Assembly: GCA_033977485.1 (NCBI GenBank)
Contig: CM066995.1
Span: 45,505,736-45,569,735 of the forward strand
Direction of reading: 5' to 3'
DNA from: Hydrangea macrophylla
Lineage: Eukaryota; Streptophyta; Magnoliopsida; Cornales; Hydrangeaceae
DNA: 64,000 nt
In this document: in pieces, positions 35,310 to 47,025 of the stretch
Layout of the letters: every line of letters starts with the position of its first letter
How positions within the stretch are numbered: position 1 is the first letter of the stretch
Position numbers and translations under genes: made by a program
The notes under the pieces: model-generated
What the model saw: the letters and a program-made list of their open reading frames with translations, nothing else
The model's database searches: none
Told to the model about the DNA's origin: nothing

Positions 35310-36006
35310 GGTAAATATCACCTAGACCCCCTGAGGATTGCTCTAATCACACTTAGACTCACTCACGTTTTAGTAATATCACCTACACCCCCTGAGGTTT
35401 GAATCGCGTATCACTTATCACTTAGACCCCCTCGGTCAATTTACTATTAAAAAAGTGACGGAATGACATAAATTAATACAAAAAATACCCCTGAAAGTTT
35501 GGTCTTTGTGTCATTTTAGTCCCTATAGTTTCAATTAGGTCAATTTTGGCCCTGACGTTTTAAATTGAAGCAATTTAATTCAAATGTTCAATTCTGTGAG
35601 AATAATTGACTGAATTCACTCACAAGTAATGCATTGTCACACTTTTTAAGGGAAAAAATGGAATACTAACAGTCTCACAACCCACTTATTAGCGTAATTA
35701 TGCAGAACAGTAGGTAAATTCTGTCAAATTTTCTTACAGAATGAGGCATTTAGATCAAATTGCTTCAATTTAAAACTGGAAGGACCAAACTGACCCAATT
35801 GAAACTACAGGAACTAAAATAACACAAGAACCAATTTTTCAAAGGTATGTTTTGTATTTATTTATATCAGTCCCTCGTTTCTTTAACGGTGAATTGACTA
35901 AAGGGAGTCTAGGTGATATATATTTCAAACCATGATATTACTAAAACATGAAGAGATTTTAGTGTAATTAGAGTAAACCTCAAAGAGTCTAAGTAATATT
36001 TACTCT
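35310..36006. mobile_element. Long-TIR element, Mutator-like
   Basis: About 700 bp with ~120-bp outer arms (GGTAAATATCACCTAGACCCCC… mirrored at 35885-36006) and a second inner mirror pair (CAATTAGGTCAATTTTGGCC… / …ACTGACCCAATTG). Flanks ACTTATTTG and ACTCATTTT match at 7 of 9. The arms carry CCCCCTGAGGTTTG, close in style to the elements at 21055 and 29964. Confidence 0.7.
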
Positions 36007-36040
36007 ACTCATTTTGATACTTCCAACAAAATAGTGCTTA

Positions 36041-36287
36041 CTCCGTCTCATTTTATGTGTTCACATTTTCTTTTTGGGATGCCTCAAAATTGTTGTTCAC
36101 TTTTCTAAATTAGTATGTAAATTTTATTTAGTTTTCTAAACTACCTTTCCTTACACTCAACACCAAACAAAGCAAAAAAAGAAAGTGTAATAATTATGGG
36201 TAATTGTGAAAAATATATGTTAATTTTTTTTATCCCCTTAAATAATTAAATTCCCTATAATAACCATATAAAATGAGACGGAGGGAG
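36041..36287. mobile_element. Stowaway MITE
   Basis: Right end …AAATGAGACGGAGGGAG/TA is canonical. The left end TA/CTCCGTCTCATTTTATG lacks the first four bases of the usual CTCCCTCCGTC. Confidence 0.85.
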
Positions 36288-36769
36288 TAAATGTGAACAC
36301 TTATTTACACCGAGCGTATGATGATAAAATTAGATCAAGACTCAAGAGTACTCAAGAATACATTTTTCCCATTTGACTTTTGGTGTTAATATATAAGCAA
36401 GAAAAGTAAAAAGATCTCATGTGGATCTTTTTGGGAACACCATTTTTGACGGCAGAGATCATATCAACTTTGGGGGGTACGGAGGGTCAATCAGAACCGT
36501 CAAATCAGCCACACAGACCACACAAAAAGACAGAATCAAAGTGATATTGTGAATCTAAGAGATGTGAGAGGCGAGGCCTATGTAGTGTAGGCCTTAATGA
36601 TCATGTTATCATGGACCCTTTTTTTTAGAGTACATGCGCGTGCATATGAACAGTAATGCTGGTACATTTGATTTCATTTCATGGGACCCAGTGAAACTCA
36701 AAACATCCACCTCCCTTAGCCGCGCGTTCCAAAAGACGGCGAGCATAAATTTTTTTGGGTAAGTTAGTA
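36288..36769. other. Gene-free DNA
   Basis: No gene or element recognised. Confidence 0.55.
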
Positions 36770-37042
36770 CTCCCCTCTATCCCATATTTAGAGTCTTTGA
36801 TGTTATTTTTTGATGTTCCATTTTAAGAGTTCTTTTTAAAAAGTCAAAGTACTTTAATACACACTTTTCAAATTTGTCTTTCATTATATCCAACTCTTCT
36901 CTCTCTTTGTTTTGATGTGACACTATAATTTTGAATTTCAAAAAGGGTAATATTATAAAGTTAAAAATCTCACCAAAATCAAAGTTGTCCCATTAATAAG
37001 TTGGAATTCCCAAAAGAGACTCTAAATATAGGACGGAGGGAG
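36770..37042. mobile_element. Stowaway MITE
   Basis: 273 bp, ends CTCCCCTCTATCCCATATTTAG and …CTAAATATAGGACGGAGGGAG with flanking TA. Most of it is included in the tandem duplication that follows. Confidence 0.85.
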
Positions 37043-37443
37043 TATATAGTTCTAATATAGATATTTAATTAGAAATAAGAATTTTTTAAGAATGAAATTA
37101 AAAATAGGTTCTTAATTTATTTTGGAGATCAAAATACTCTTTTTAAAAAGTCAAAGTACTTTAAAACACACTTTTCAAATTTGTCCTTTATTATATCCAA
37201 CTCTTCTCTCTCTTTGTTTTGATGTGACACTATAATTTTGAATTTCAAAAAGGGTAATATTATAAAGTTAAAAATCTCACCAAAATCAAAGTTGTCCCGT
37301 TAATAAGTTGGAATTTCCAAAAGAGACTCTAAATATAGGACGGAGGGAGTATATAGTTCTAATATAGATATTTAATTAGAAATAAGAATTTTTTAAGAAT
37401 GAAATTAAAAATAGGTTCTTAATTTATTTTGGAGATCAAAATA
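36830..37443. repeat. 307-bp tandem duplication
   Basis: The block from about 36830 to 37136 repeats at 37137-37443 with very few differences; the landmark GGACGGAGGG recurs at 37031 and 37338. It carries the right part of the Stowaway plus 94 bp of flank. The breakpoint shows shared CTTTTTAAAAAGTCAAAG. Confidence 0.93.
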
Positions 37444-37490
37444 CCCACATATAATTATATATAAAAATATATATACATATATATATAAGA

Positions 37491-38281
37491 TTCTCTAAAG
37501 AGGACCACCTCTCTTTATTAAAGAGAGGGCCTCTATTTTGGCTAGGGGTGTGTTTCGGCCGGAACGGATCGGAAACACCCCTTTCGGAAAAAATTCTAAA
37601 ATTTTCGGAAGCCAAAAATGCATTCCGAATTCCGTTCTGAAATTTCAGAAATTCCAAAATTATTTCCGATTTCGAAATTTCGGAAATTTCGGAATTTTTA
37701 GAATTTTCGGAATTTCATCAGATTCGGAATTTTTCGGAATATTCGGAATGTTTTTGGAATTTTTTAGAATATTCGGAATATTCGGAATTTAAGCTTAATG
37801 GGATTTCACTTGAGACTTGTAGGCCTTTTATAGAAGCACATTACATCCCATTTTTTGTGTTTTTTCGATGTGGGATGAACACAATTTTCGGAATATTTTC
37901 GAAAAAGTTTTGGAAAATACAATTTCAGAATATATTCGGAAATTTTTCGGAATATTTCGGAATATTTTCGGAAAAGTTTCAGAAATTACAATTTCAAAAT
38001 TTTTTCGGAATTTTCGGAATTTTAAAAACAATTCCGATTCCGATCCGATTCTTTTCGGAATTTTCGGAATTCGGAATGCATATTTAGTTGCCAAAATCGG
38101 AATTTTTTGGATCGGAATTGGTCGGAATCGGAATTTCCGTTCCAAATGACACCCCTAATTTTGGCTCTTGGATTGTGTGTAAAAACTGTGAAATGACAAA
38201 ACTGCCAGTAATGAAAGCACGATCCAACGGTCAAAATAGAGGCCCTCTCTTTAATAAAAAGAGGACGCCCTCTTTAGAGCC
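37491..38281. mobile_element. Foldback MITE interrupted by a hAT MITE
   Basis: Arms TTCTCTAAAGAGGACCACCTC… and …GAGGACGCCCTCTTTAGAGC with AAAGAGAGGGCCTCTATTTTG inside. Without the inserted element (37543-38157) it is about 170 bp. Confidence 0.8.
37543..38157. mobile_element. hAT-type MITE, family C copy 2 (nested)
   Basis: 615 bp with TAGGGGTG…CACCCCTA ends and perfect 8-bp TSD ATTTTGGC (37535-37542, 38158-38165). Each arm consists of degenerate TTCGGAATTTT units in opposite orientation; the centre has CGATGTGGGATGAA. Short frames through the arms encode Phe/Ile/Gly-rich artefacts. Confidence 0.93.
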
Positions 38282-38349
38282 TGACTGACATATATATATA
38301 GTATTTACTCCCTACAATCAGGGTTTTGAAATTCAAAATCCATAGTAAT

Positions 38350-38403
<54 letters not shown>

Positions 38404-38899
38404 AAAGTTGATAGAGAAAGAAAGAAGATTGTCGACACTACCTCTTCAACACCACGTCCAGCACCTTCTTTCATAGGCGATTCATGAAGATTGTCAACAC
38501 AGAAGCTCAATTCACTATCGACTACGTAATCTAAGAATTTTGGTACAAATTTCTCACAATTTTGGAACAAATCTCACGTAGTTTCGATTCAACATTGGAG
38601 TTTTCTGAGAAAAATGGCTATTGTTTTGATTAGGGCTTGACTTCATACTAAAAGTTTTCGATTCGACAACGACGACTAGAAGACTGAATGACAGTAATGG
38701 TTAGAACACTAACTCGAGGCTTTCATTTAACCTCTATAATCTTTTTATTTTCTCTATATTAATTTTTTTATTTGTAATTTTTTGGTGATGTGAAAAATTT
38801 CATGATCGCTAAGACAATAATAGTGAGAAATTTGTTTGTGTGTGTATATATTTGAATAGAAGTTTCGCAAAGAATTCGTTTTATTAAAATTTTGTTTTT
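38282..38899. other. Gene-free DNA
   Basis: (AT)n(AG)n microsatellite at 38351-38392; otherwise nothing recognised. Confidence 0.55.
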
Positions 38900-39712
38900 G
38901 AATAGAAGTGAGAAAGTTCTCATCAAATTTGTGGTTATTTGGTGAGAATTTCTCACTTTGTTAATGAGAGATGATAAATTTATGATAAATAATGTCGGTA
39001 TGCGTGTATATATTTGAACAAAAGTGAGAAATTCTCATTAAAAAATCACAAATTTCTCACCTTAAATTAAAAACTCGAAAAAAACCCCTTTGCTAATATC
39101 ATTACGCAGATACATAATACAACTATGATTATTTTCAAAAGAAAGACATGCAAACATACTGAGAAGTTTTTCATTTAATAATGAGAAAATATTCTTACAC
39201 ATTAAGTGAGAAGTTCTCACTAAATAATAAGAAAATTGTCCATTTCAAATGTGCACAATATTCTGAGTTGATTTGAAAAACATGAACGAGACAAGGACAT
39301 GAAACATTAACACATAAACTACCTAAAAGAAATTTCTCACTTTTTAAGCAAATTTTTTTTACAAAATAGTATGAAATTCTCACAGCATTCTGTTAAACCA
39401 AAATCTCTTGATTTGAGGTATATTAATCTCATTACCCATGATCTCCTAAAAATACGCTTCCCATAACTGTATATAACACGAAGTGGGAAGTATTTTGAAT
39501 ATACACAGCTGCATATGCAAAAAAAAAAAAAAAAAAAAAGGAAAAAAAAGAAAAAGAAAAAGAAAAAAAGAAGTGAGAAATTCTCACATTACACTGTTAA
39601 ACCGAAATCCCTTGATTTTAGGGATATTAATCCCTTTATCCATGATCTCCTAAAAATTCGCTCCCCATAATTGCATATACCATGATTTTGAAAGTGTTTT
39701 GAAAATACATAG

Positions 39713-39754
<42 letters not shown>

Positions 39755-39960
39755 GAATTTTGCACTGTATTAAGAGAATTTCTCACCTTTTTGTTAGCAA
39801 CCTTCAATCTTCCACACAAAATTACTTGTTATTTCTGTAAATTTTTCAGATTATGAATTTCAGCATGATTTCGCACTATATTGTGAGTTACAGTTATGAA
39901 TTTTGCACTATATTGTGAGAATTTCTCACATTTTATTAGCAACATTCAATCTTCCACACA
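38900..39960. repeat. Palindrome-rich tract with layered direct repeats
   Basis: Four perfect 15-nt palindromes GTGAGAANTTCTCAC lie at 38942, 39206, 39573 and 39915, with near copies at about 38897, 39022 and 39774. Two direct-repeat layers are visible: 39393-39490 with 39593-39690 (CTGTTAAACC…ATGATCTCCTAAAAAT), and 39753-39830 with 39893-39972 (GAATTTTGCACT…TTCCACACAAAATTA). No coding sequence or terminal repeats are recognised. Confidence 0.8.
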
Positions 39961-40417
39961 AAATTATCTACTATTTATATGACTCGAATCAATAAAACAA
40001 ACAAATCATTTTCTACTATAAACATATTACATACAAATTTAAAAAAGGTATTGTTTTGAACAACAAATCAGCATGATTTTTGGGATAAAAATCATTATTC
40101 ATGATCTCCTAACAATCTGCTCCATTTATTAACTACCTTATTTAACTTTATTTGAATTTCACATGTGTCATATATACAGTTATGTATATATGTATGACAA
40201 GGGTATAATGGTCCGGATTTATACTAACCATTTAGGAATAGGGACTAATTGTTAATTTTTATTACAAATTAAGGATTAATTTTTATACATCAAATCAAGT
40301 CAGGATCAATTCTTATTAATGCCCATAATTAGGGACCAAATGGTAAATTTCAATTTTTTAACTATTTTTTTTAATTATTTTTAATTTTCTAACATTTACT
40401 TGGATTATGGCAGGATA
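39961..40417. other. Gene-free DNA
   Basis: Nothing recognised. Confidence 0.5.
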
Positions 40418-41045
40418 TGTTGGGAATTTAACACACAAAAACTAAATTCCTCCAATAAATACACAGAAACACACAAATGAGAGTAACAAAAAAGCACACC
40501 AAAGAAACACAGATTTTTACGTAGTTCAGTCAAACAATACCTGCGTCAACACAGTAGAGATCCATTCTTTCACTATTGAGTAAAACATGGTACAAGTTAA
40601 ATGGATTTAATCCGATAACCCTAATACAAAGACCCTTGTACACTCCCCACTCAATACTCCAAAGAACCTGACATAATCACTGTAATACATAGATAAATAA
40701 TAGAGACAAAGAAATACCCTCTCTACCTCATATCCCTATAACGCTGCGAATACCCCTCATAGAAAAACCCAATTATTAATGTCCATGCCCCAAAAAGGTA
40801 CCATCTCTCGTCACCACTCTTTCACCCTAGACCATGCACCCCCATGAGGGAAGACCCCCAACTTGGAACACCAAGGGCTTCTTAAATTTCTATACAACAT
40901 CCCTATATATAGAGTTTGCAACCCATTACTTATTGGACAAATTATACAACTCTATCATAAAGGAAACCAAAATGACATTAGGAATCTAGCCAAATCACAA
41001 TCCCGAAATTAATGGGATTATCCCACATGTAATATAATCTCAACA
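40418..41045 (-). repeat. LTR1 of the chain
   Basis: 628 bp. Contains ACATCCCTATATATAG near 40897-40912; read on the minus strand this is a TATA box. Confidence 0.88.
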
Positions 41046-42238
41046 ATCACCCTCTCTATCACTTGTGGAAAACTGCCCAATCAATCTATCACACATGATT
41101 AGCACCCCCTCAACCAGAGCACCCACAAAGTCAATCACTTTTGTAACATTTTTCCATTGACCGTTTTACGTACCAGCATCACCCCGAATCAATATGGTCT
41201 CAACACCTCCGATTCGTCAAATAGCGGCCAATACATGTGCAGCTGCACAAGTTAATTATACACATTAACTTCAGAGATAAGCTTCGATCCCTCTTTCTCT
41301 CCAACAGGATTTCCCCTCACCATCGTCTGAACCGTGAACAAATCATCCATACACTCACTTATATAAGAAGTTTTTCATCGAGGACTTGGGAGTACAACTA
41401 TACCAACCAGACGACACAAACCATCTGCACTTCTCTCAACCACCGTGTGTGATTTTAACAACAATAGTAGATTCCTTCGCAACTTTGGGATCAATATCAC
41501 ATCACCCAAATAACGAACCTGCTCCAAAAAATATTTGATCAACATTCCTACGTGCAATATCCTAACAATTACCTCTGTCGGATAATTGCGCCTCTGTCAG
41601 CCCCCGTCTTCTTAGAACCCATCAAATTATTTTCTCCAGAAGCACCATACTTACCGTACCTGGATCTAACAACACAAGAGAAATGCCTGTATGAGTGGAA
41701 TGTGAGTACCTTTCCACCATACGCAACCTGCTATAATCACAGTAACACCAAAATTATTTTTCGGCCCTAGATCCCAACTTGCTACAATATATATATAGGG
41801 TCTCACCAAGAAAAAAAAATATTTTAATCAGTGCAGAATTTTACAAATTTGCACCACCGATGAATCCGCAATGCCTGAAAACCTTTTGAACCACCTCTGA
41901 TCCGAATTCCAAACAACATAGCTTGTCCCACAAGATCTTTGGAATTCTAACCAATCAGAACTATAGATTCCACGCACCTTGACAAATTGAATAATCTCCC
42001 ATGCCTACCTTTAAAATTACCAATGGGCAACTGCATTGAACTAATGGCCATAGAGAAGAATCAAAGCATAATTTCAACGTGGCCCCACATATTCGCCTAG
42101 CTACGTACAAATTGAATGTCCGGCCACGTCACCGCTACTCTATCAATTTTTTTTTCTTTATCACCATGCTGTTGATCTCCACTGTTGCTGCTGTGTGCTC
42201 TGCCCACCATGATCTCACAACCTGGCTCTGATACCACT
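41046..42238 (-). other. Internal region 1 of the chain
   Basis: 1,193 bp, non-coding. Primer site TGGTATCAGAGC (minus) at 42225-42236. A 71-codon plus-strand frame at 41237-41452 has diverged homologues in int2 and int3 but resembles no known protein. Confidence 0.8.
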
Positions 42239-42836
42239 TGTTGGAAATTTAAAACGTAGAACTAACTAACCCCAATAAATACACAGAAACACACAAATAT
42301 TAATAAACAAGCACACCAAAGTAAACACAGATTTCTACATGCTTCGGCCAAACAATGCCTACATCCACACCCGAGAGATCCATTCATTCACTATTGAGTA
42401 AAATATGGTACAAGTTACATGGACCCTTGTACACTCCCCACTCAATACTCCAAAGAACCTGACATAATCACTGTAATACATAGAGAAATAATAGAGACAA
42501 AGAAATACCCTCTCTACCTCACATCCCTATAACGCTGCAAACACCCTTCATAGAAAACCCCAATGATTAATGTCCCATGTCCCAAAGTGGCACCATCTAT
42601 CGTCACCACTCTCTCACCCTAGACCATGCACCCCTATGAGGGGAGACCCCCAACTTGGTAAACAAGGGGCTTTCTAAATTCTTATACAACATCCCTATAT
42701 ATAGAGTTTGGTACCCATTACTTATTGGACAAGTAATACAACTCTATCATAAAAGAATCCAAATCTCATTAGGAATCTAGCCAAATCACAATCCCTAAAT
42801 TAATGGGATTATCCCAAATGTGATATAATACCAACA
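42239..42836 (-). repeat. LTR2 of the chain
   Basis: 598 bp; shorter than the others by a deletion near 42420, where the GGATTTAATCCGATAACC… stretch of LTR1 is missing. Confidence 0.88.
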
Positions 42837-44023
42837 ATCACCCCCTCTATCACTTGGGGGAAACTGCCCAATCAATCTATCACACATGATTAGCACCCCC
42901 TCAACCGGAGCACCCACAAAGTCGACCACTTTGTAACATGTTTCCATTGACCTTTTTCCATACTAGCATTCTCTCCCTAAATCAATATGGTCTCAACACC
43001 TCCGATTCATCAAACCGCGGCCAATACATGTGAAGTTGCTCAAGTTAATTATACACATTAACTTCAGAGAAAAGCCTCGATCCATCTTTCTCTCTTGTAG
43101 GATTTCCCCTCACCATCGTCTGTATAGTGAACAAATCATCCACGCACTCACTTATATAAGAATTTTTTCATCGAGGACTTGGGAGTACCACTATACCAAC
43201 CAGACGACACAAACCGTCCATACTTCTCTCAAACACCATGTGTGATTTCAGTAATAATAGTAGATTCCTCCGCAACTTTGGGATCAATATCACACCACCC
43301 AAATAGCGAACCTGCTCCAAAAAATATTTGATCAACGTTCCTACATGCAGTATCCTAATAATTACCTCTGTCGGATAATTGCGCCTGTGTCTGCCCCCAT
43401 TTTCTTGGAACCCATCAAATTATTTTCTTCAGAAGCACATATTTATCGTACTTAGAATCTAATAACACAAGAAAAATGCCCGTATGAGTGAAATGTGAGT
43501 ACCTCTCCACCATACGCAACCTGCTACAATTACAGTAGCATCAAAATTATTTTTCGACCCTAGATCCCAACCTGCTGCAATATATAAAGGATCTCGCCAA
43601 GAAAAAAAAAATTTCAATCTGTGCAGAATTTTGCAAATTTGCACCACCGATGAATCCGCAATGCCTGAAAACCTTGTGAACCACCTCTGATCCACATTCC
43701 AAATAACATAGCTTATCCCACAAGATCTTTGAACTTATAACCAATCAGAACTATAGATTCCACACACCTTAACACATTGAATAATCTCCCATGCCTACCT
43801 TTAACATACCAATAGGCAACTGCATTGAACTACCATAGAGAAGAATCAAAGCATCATTTCAACGCGGCCCTACATAGCTGCCCGGCTACGCACAAATTGA
43901 ATGTCCGGCCACGTCACCGCTACTCTATCGGATTTTTTTTCTATATCACCGTGCTATTGATCTCCACTATTACCGCTATGCTCTCTGCCCACCATGATCT
44001 CACAACCTGGCTCTGATACCACT
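42837..44023 (-). other. Internal region 2 of the chain
   Basis: 1,187 bp, close to int1 and int3 along its length. Primer site at 44010-44021. Confidence 0.8.
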
Positions 44024-44648
44024 TGTTAGGAGTTTAAAATTTAGAACTAAATTCCCCCAATCAATAAACAGAAACAGACAAATAGTAATAAACAAGCGTA
44101 CCAAAGTAAAAACAGATTTCTACATAGTTCGGCCAAACAATGCCTACATCCACACCCGAGAGATCCATTCATTCACTATTGAGTAAAACATGACACAAGT
44201 TACATGGATTAAATCCGATAACCCAAATACGAAGACACTTGTACACTCCCCACTCAATACTCCAAAGAACCTGAAATAATCATTGTAATATATAGAGAAA
44301 TCATAGAGACAAAGAAATACCCTCTCTACCTCACATCCCTATGACGCTGTTAAATCCCCTCACAGAAAACCCCAATGATTAATGTCCCATGCCCCAAAGG
44401 GGCACCATCTCTCGCCACCACTTTCTTACCCTAGACCATGCACCCCCATGAGGGGAGACCCCTAACTTGGTACACCAAGGGCTTCCTAAATTCCTATACA
44501 ACATCCCTATATATAGAGTTACCAACCCATTACTTATTGGACAAGTAATACAACTTTATCATAAAAGAAACCAAATCACATTAGGAATCTAGCCAAATCA
44601 TAATCCCTAAATTAATGGGATTATCCCACATGTGATATAATCCCAACA
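44024..44648 (-). repeat. LTR3 of the chain
   Basis: 625 bp, TGTTAGGAGTTTAAAA… to …ATAATCCCAACA. Confidence 0.88.
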
Positions 44649-45301
44649 ATCACCCCCATTATCACTTGAGGGAAACTGCCCAATCAATCTATCACACATG
44701 ATTAGTACCCCCTCAACCGGAGCACCCACAAACTTGACCACTTTGTAACATTTTTCCATTGACTATTTTTCGTACCAGCATTCACATCCAAAATCAACAT
44801 GGTCTCAACACCTCTGATTCATCAAACCACGGCAATACATGTGCAGCTGCGCAGGTTAATTATACACATTAACTTCAGAGGAAAGCCTCGATCCCTCTTT
44901 ATCTCTTGCAGGATTTCCCCTCACCATCGTCTGAATCGTGAACAAATCATCCACGCACTCACTTATATAAGAATTTTTTCATCGAGGACTTGGGAGTACA
45001 ACTATACCAACCAGATGACACAAACCATCCATACTTCTCTCAACCACCGTGTACGATTTTAGCAACAATAGTAGATTCCTCCGCAACTTTGGGATCATTA
45101 TCAAACCACCCAAATAGCAAACCTGCTCCAAAAAATATTTGATCAACGTTCCTACTTGCAGTATCCTAACAATTACGTTTATCGGATAATTGCGCCTATG
45201 TCTACCCCCGTGTAATTGGAACCCATTAAATTATTTTCTCTAGAAGCATATACTTACCGTACTCGGAATCTAACAACACAAGAGAAATGCCCGTATAAGT
45301 G

Positions 45302-46158
45302 TGTTGGCCCGAACTGGAAATCTTAGAGGGGGGGTGAATAATGTTTTAGCAAAAAATTAACCTTTTAAAAAATTAATAGCAAATTAAACATAATCACAAA
45401 TAATAACGTAAATAGAGAAGGAAAGATACATTTGCAAATCGAGTTTTCAAGTGGTTCGGCAATCTGCACACTACGACCTACGTCTACCCCTCATGAACAA
45501 CTCTTAAGGATTCCTTTAATCCTACCTACTTCACAGGTGTAGATCAAGCCATTACAAGTGCCTTCAATCTCTTCCAAAGAAGAACACCTCTTATTTGCAC
45601 ACAAGGGTTACTAACCCTCTCTTTTACAAATGATTGAATAATAAATTGAACTCTCTCTCTTGAGTGGATAGATATAATAATAGCTCACAAAACAACTCCT
45701 TAGTGAGTGGATAATACAAATAAAAGCTCGTTATAGTTTATTCTCTCAAGAATTACAATTGAAATCTACAGCACATTGATTTTTCACTCAAACTAGGGCT
45801 TAAATGGGAATGATAATTAAACTAGATGTTTGAATAATTTTGTTAATGCTCCTTGTTATTTATGACCCTTAAAAACATCCCTATATATAGCTTTCGAAAG
45901 ATTATAGCCGTTAGGAGTGGTTGGGGGGAGTATTAGAGAGTTTAAAAACTAGCCGTTAGTGCATTCTACACAGTCCAGTCGACTGGATCGAAGTTTTGGT
46001 CGACTGGGAAGTTTATAACAGAGGAGATATTCTGTTTGAAATCTAGTTGACTGAATAGTACCTTCGGTAAACTAAACATTACCTTGGGTCGACTGGACAT
46101 GAAATATTTTAGTCGACTGGTTTTTCCTATTTTTTCGCAGACTGATACCTCTTTACTA
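45302..46158 (-). repeat. Truncated 3' LTR of copia #2
   Basis: Matches 48958 to about 49823 of the full LTR, then breaks off after CTCTTTACTA. It includes the TATA block ACATCCCTATATATAG and five SalI-like motifs (AGTCGACTGG and variants) at 45975-46125. Confidence 0.88.
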
Positions 46159-46212
46159 CTGGACATGATTCTTTTTGCGCTTTAATTGCTACATCATTAA
46201 AATGGGGGAAAT
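46159..46212 (+). other. Plus-oriented internal tail and PPT of a copia #2 relative
   Basis: Ends in ATTAAAATGGGGGAAAT, a polypurine tract directly followed by LTR start TGTTAGCC. The orientation is opposite to the host element. Confidence 0.8.
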
Positions 46213-47025
46213 TGTTAGCCTTGAATTTCATTAAGGCATTATTTATGTTTGTTTTGATGATGACAAATCTATTGATAATAGCATGTTGGTAATTGTTCTA
46301 TTCTAAACTATCATCAAGTCATTTTCATTGTGCTAATCTCTTGATTTATGCACTTAAATGTTCTAACTTTGTTTGAGATCATAAGATATCATATGGTGAA
46401 GTCCAAGAGTGATGGAGCTCAACAAGGATCAAGCTTGAAGACTTGAAGATTTTTTATCCTTGGTTGAAGACTAGGTTTTACTTATAAGCATTTTGATCAA
46501 TCACTCATAGGGGCTCAAGTAACTTTAGTTGGACTTTAGGATCCTTGATCTCACAATTTAAATTACTTTCAAAGTCCTAAACATACTTAGACCACTCAAT
46601 TAAATTCATTTCACAAAAGTTTTCAAGTGGCTAAGTAAAAATGAACAGCCCTTTGCAGATGGGTCATATTTAAAGGCAAACGTGATCTAATTGGTAAAGA
46701 ATTAGATGTTGAGTTTTATATAGTTGGAAAGTTATTTGAATCTAGTTTCTAAATCTTTAGATGGATTGTAAAAACGAGTTTTGCAAAGGGAGTTATGGCC
46801 ATTTTAGTAAAGAGGTATCAGTCTGCAAAAAAATAGGAAAAACCAGTCGACTAAAATATTTCATGTCCAGTCGACCCAAGGTAATGTTTAGTTTACCAAA
46901 GGTACTATTCAGTCAACTAGATTTCAAACAGAATATCTCCTCTATTATAAACTTCTCAGTCGACCAAAACTTCGATCCAGTCGACTGGACTGTGTAGAAT
47001 GCACTAACGGCTAGTTTTTAAACTC
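46213..47025 (+). repeat. Inverted partial LTR of the copia #2 family
   Basis: Reverse complement of the U3-side ~810 bp of the LTR (50412 back to about 49608). It overlaps in content with the truncated 3' LTR, giving ~215-bp inverted arms (about 45943-46158 against 46786-47025). Confidence 0.88.

Noticed and set aside
37538..38149. Several overlapping 70-105-codon frames on both strands
   Set aside because: Phe/Ile/Gly/Arg-rich products of TTCGGAAT-like tandem units in a MITE.
41237..45062. Small plus-strand frame present in all three internal regions of the LTR chain (41237-41452, 43030-43245, 44799-45062)
   Set aside because: Its presence in three copies is explained by shared descent; amino-acid changes are frequent and there is no domain. 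Not called a gene.
46761..46997. 78-codon frame and its mirror at 45966-46166
   Set aside because: Lies in LTR U3 over the GTCGAC motifs; the same DNA is seen in inverted copies.
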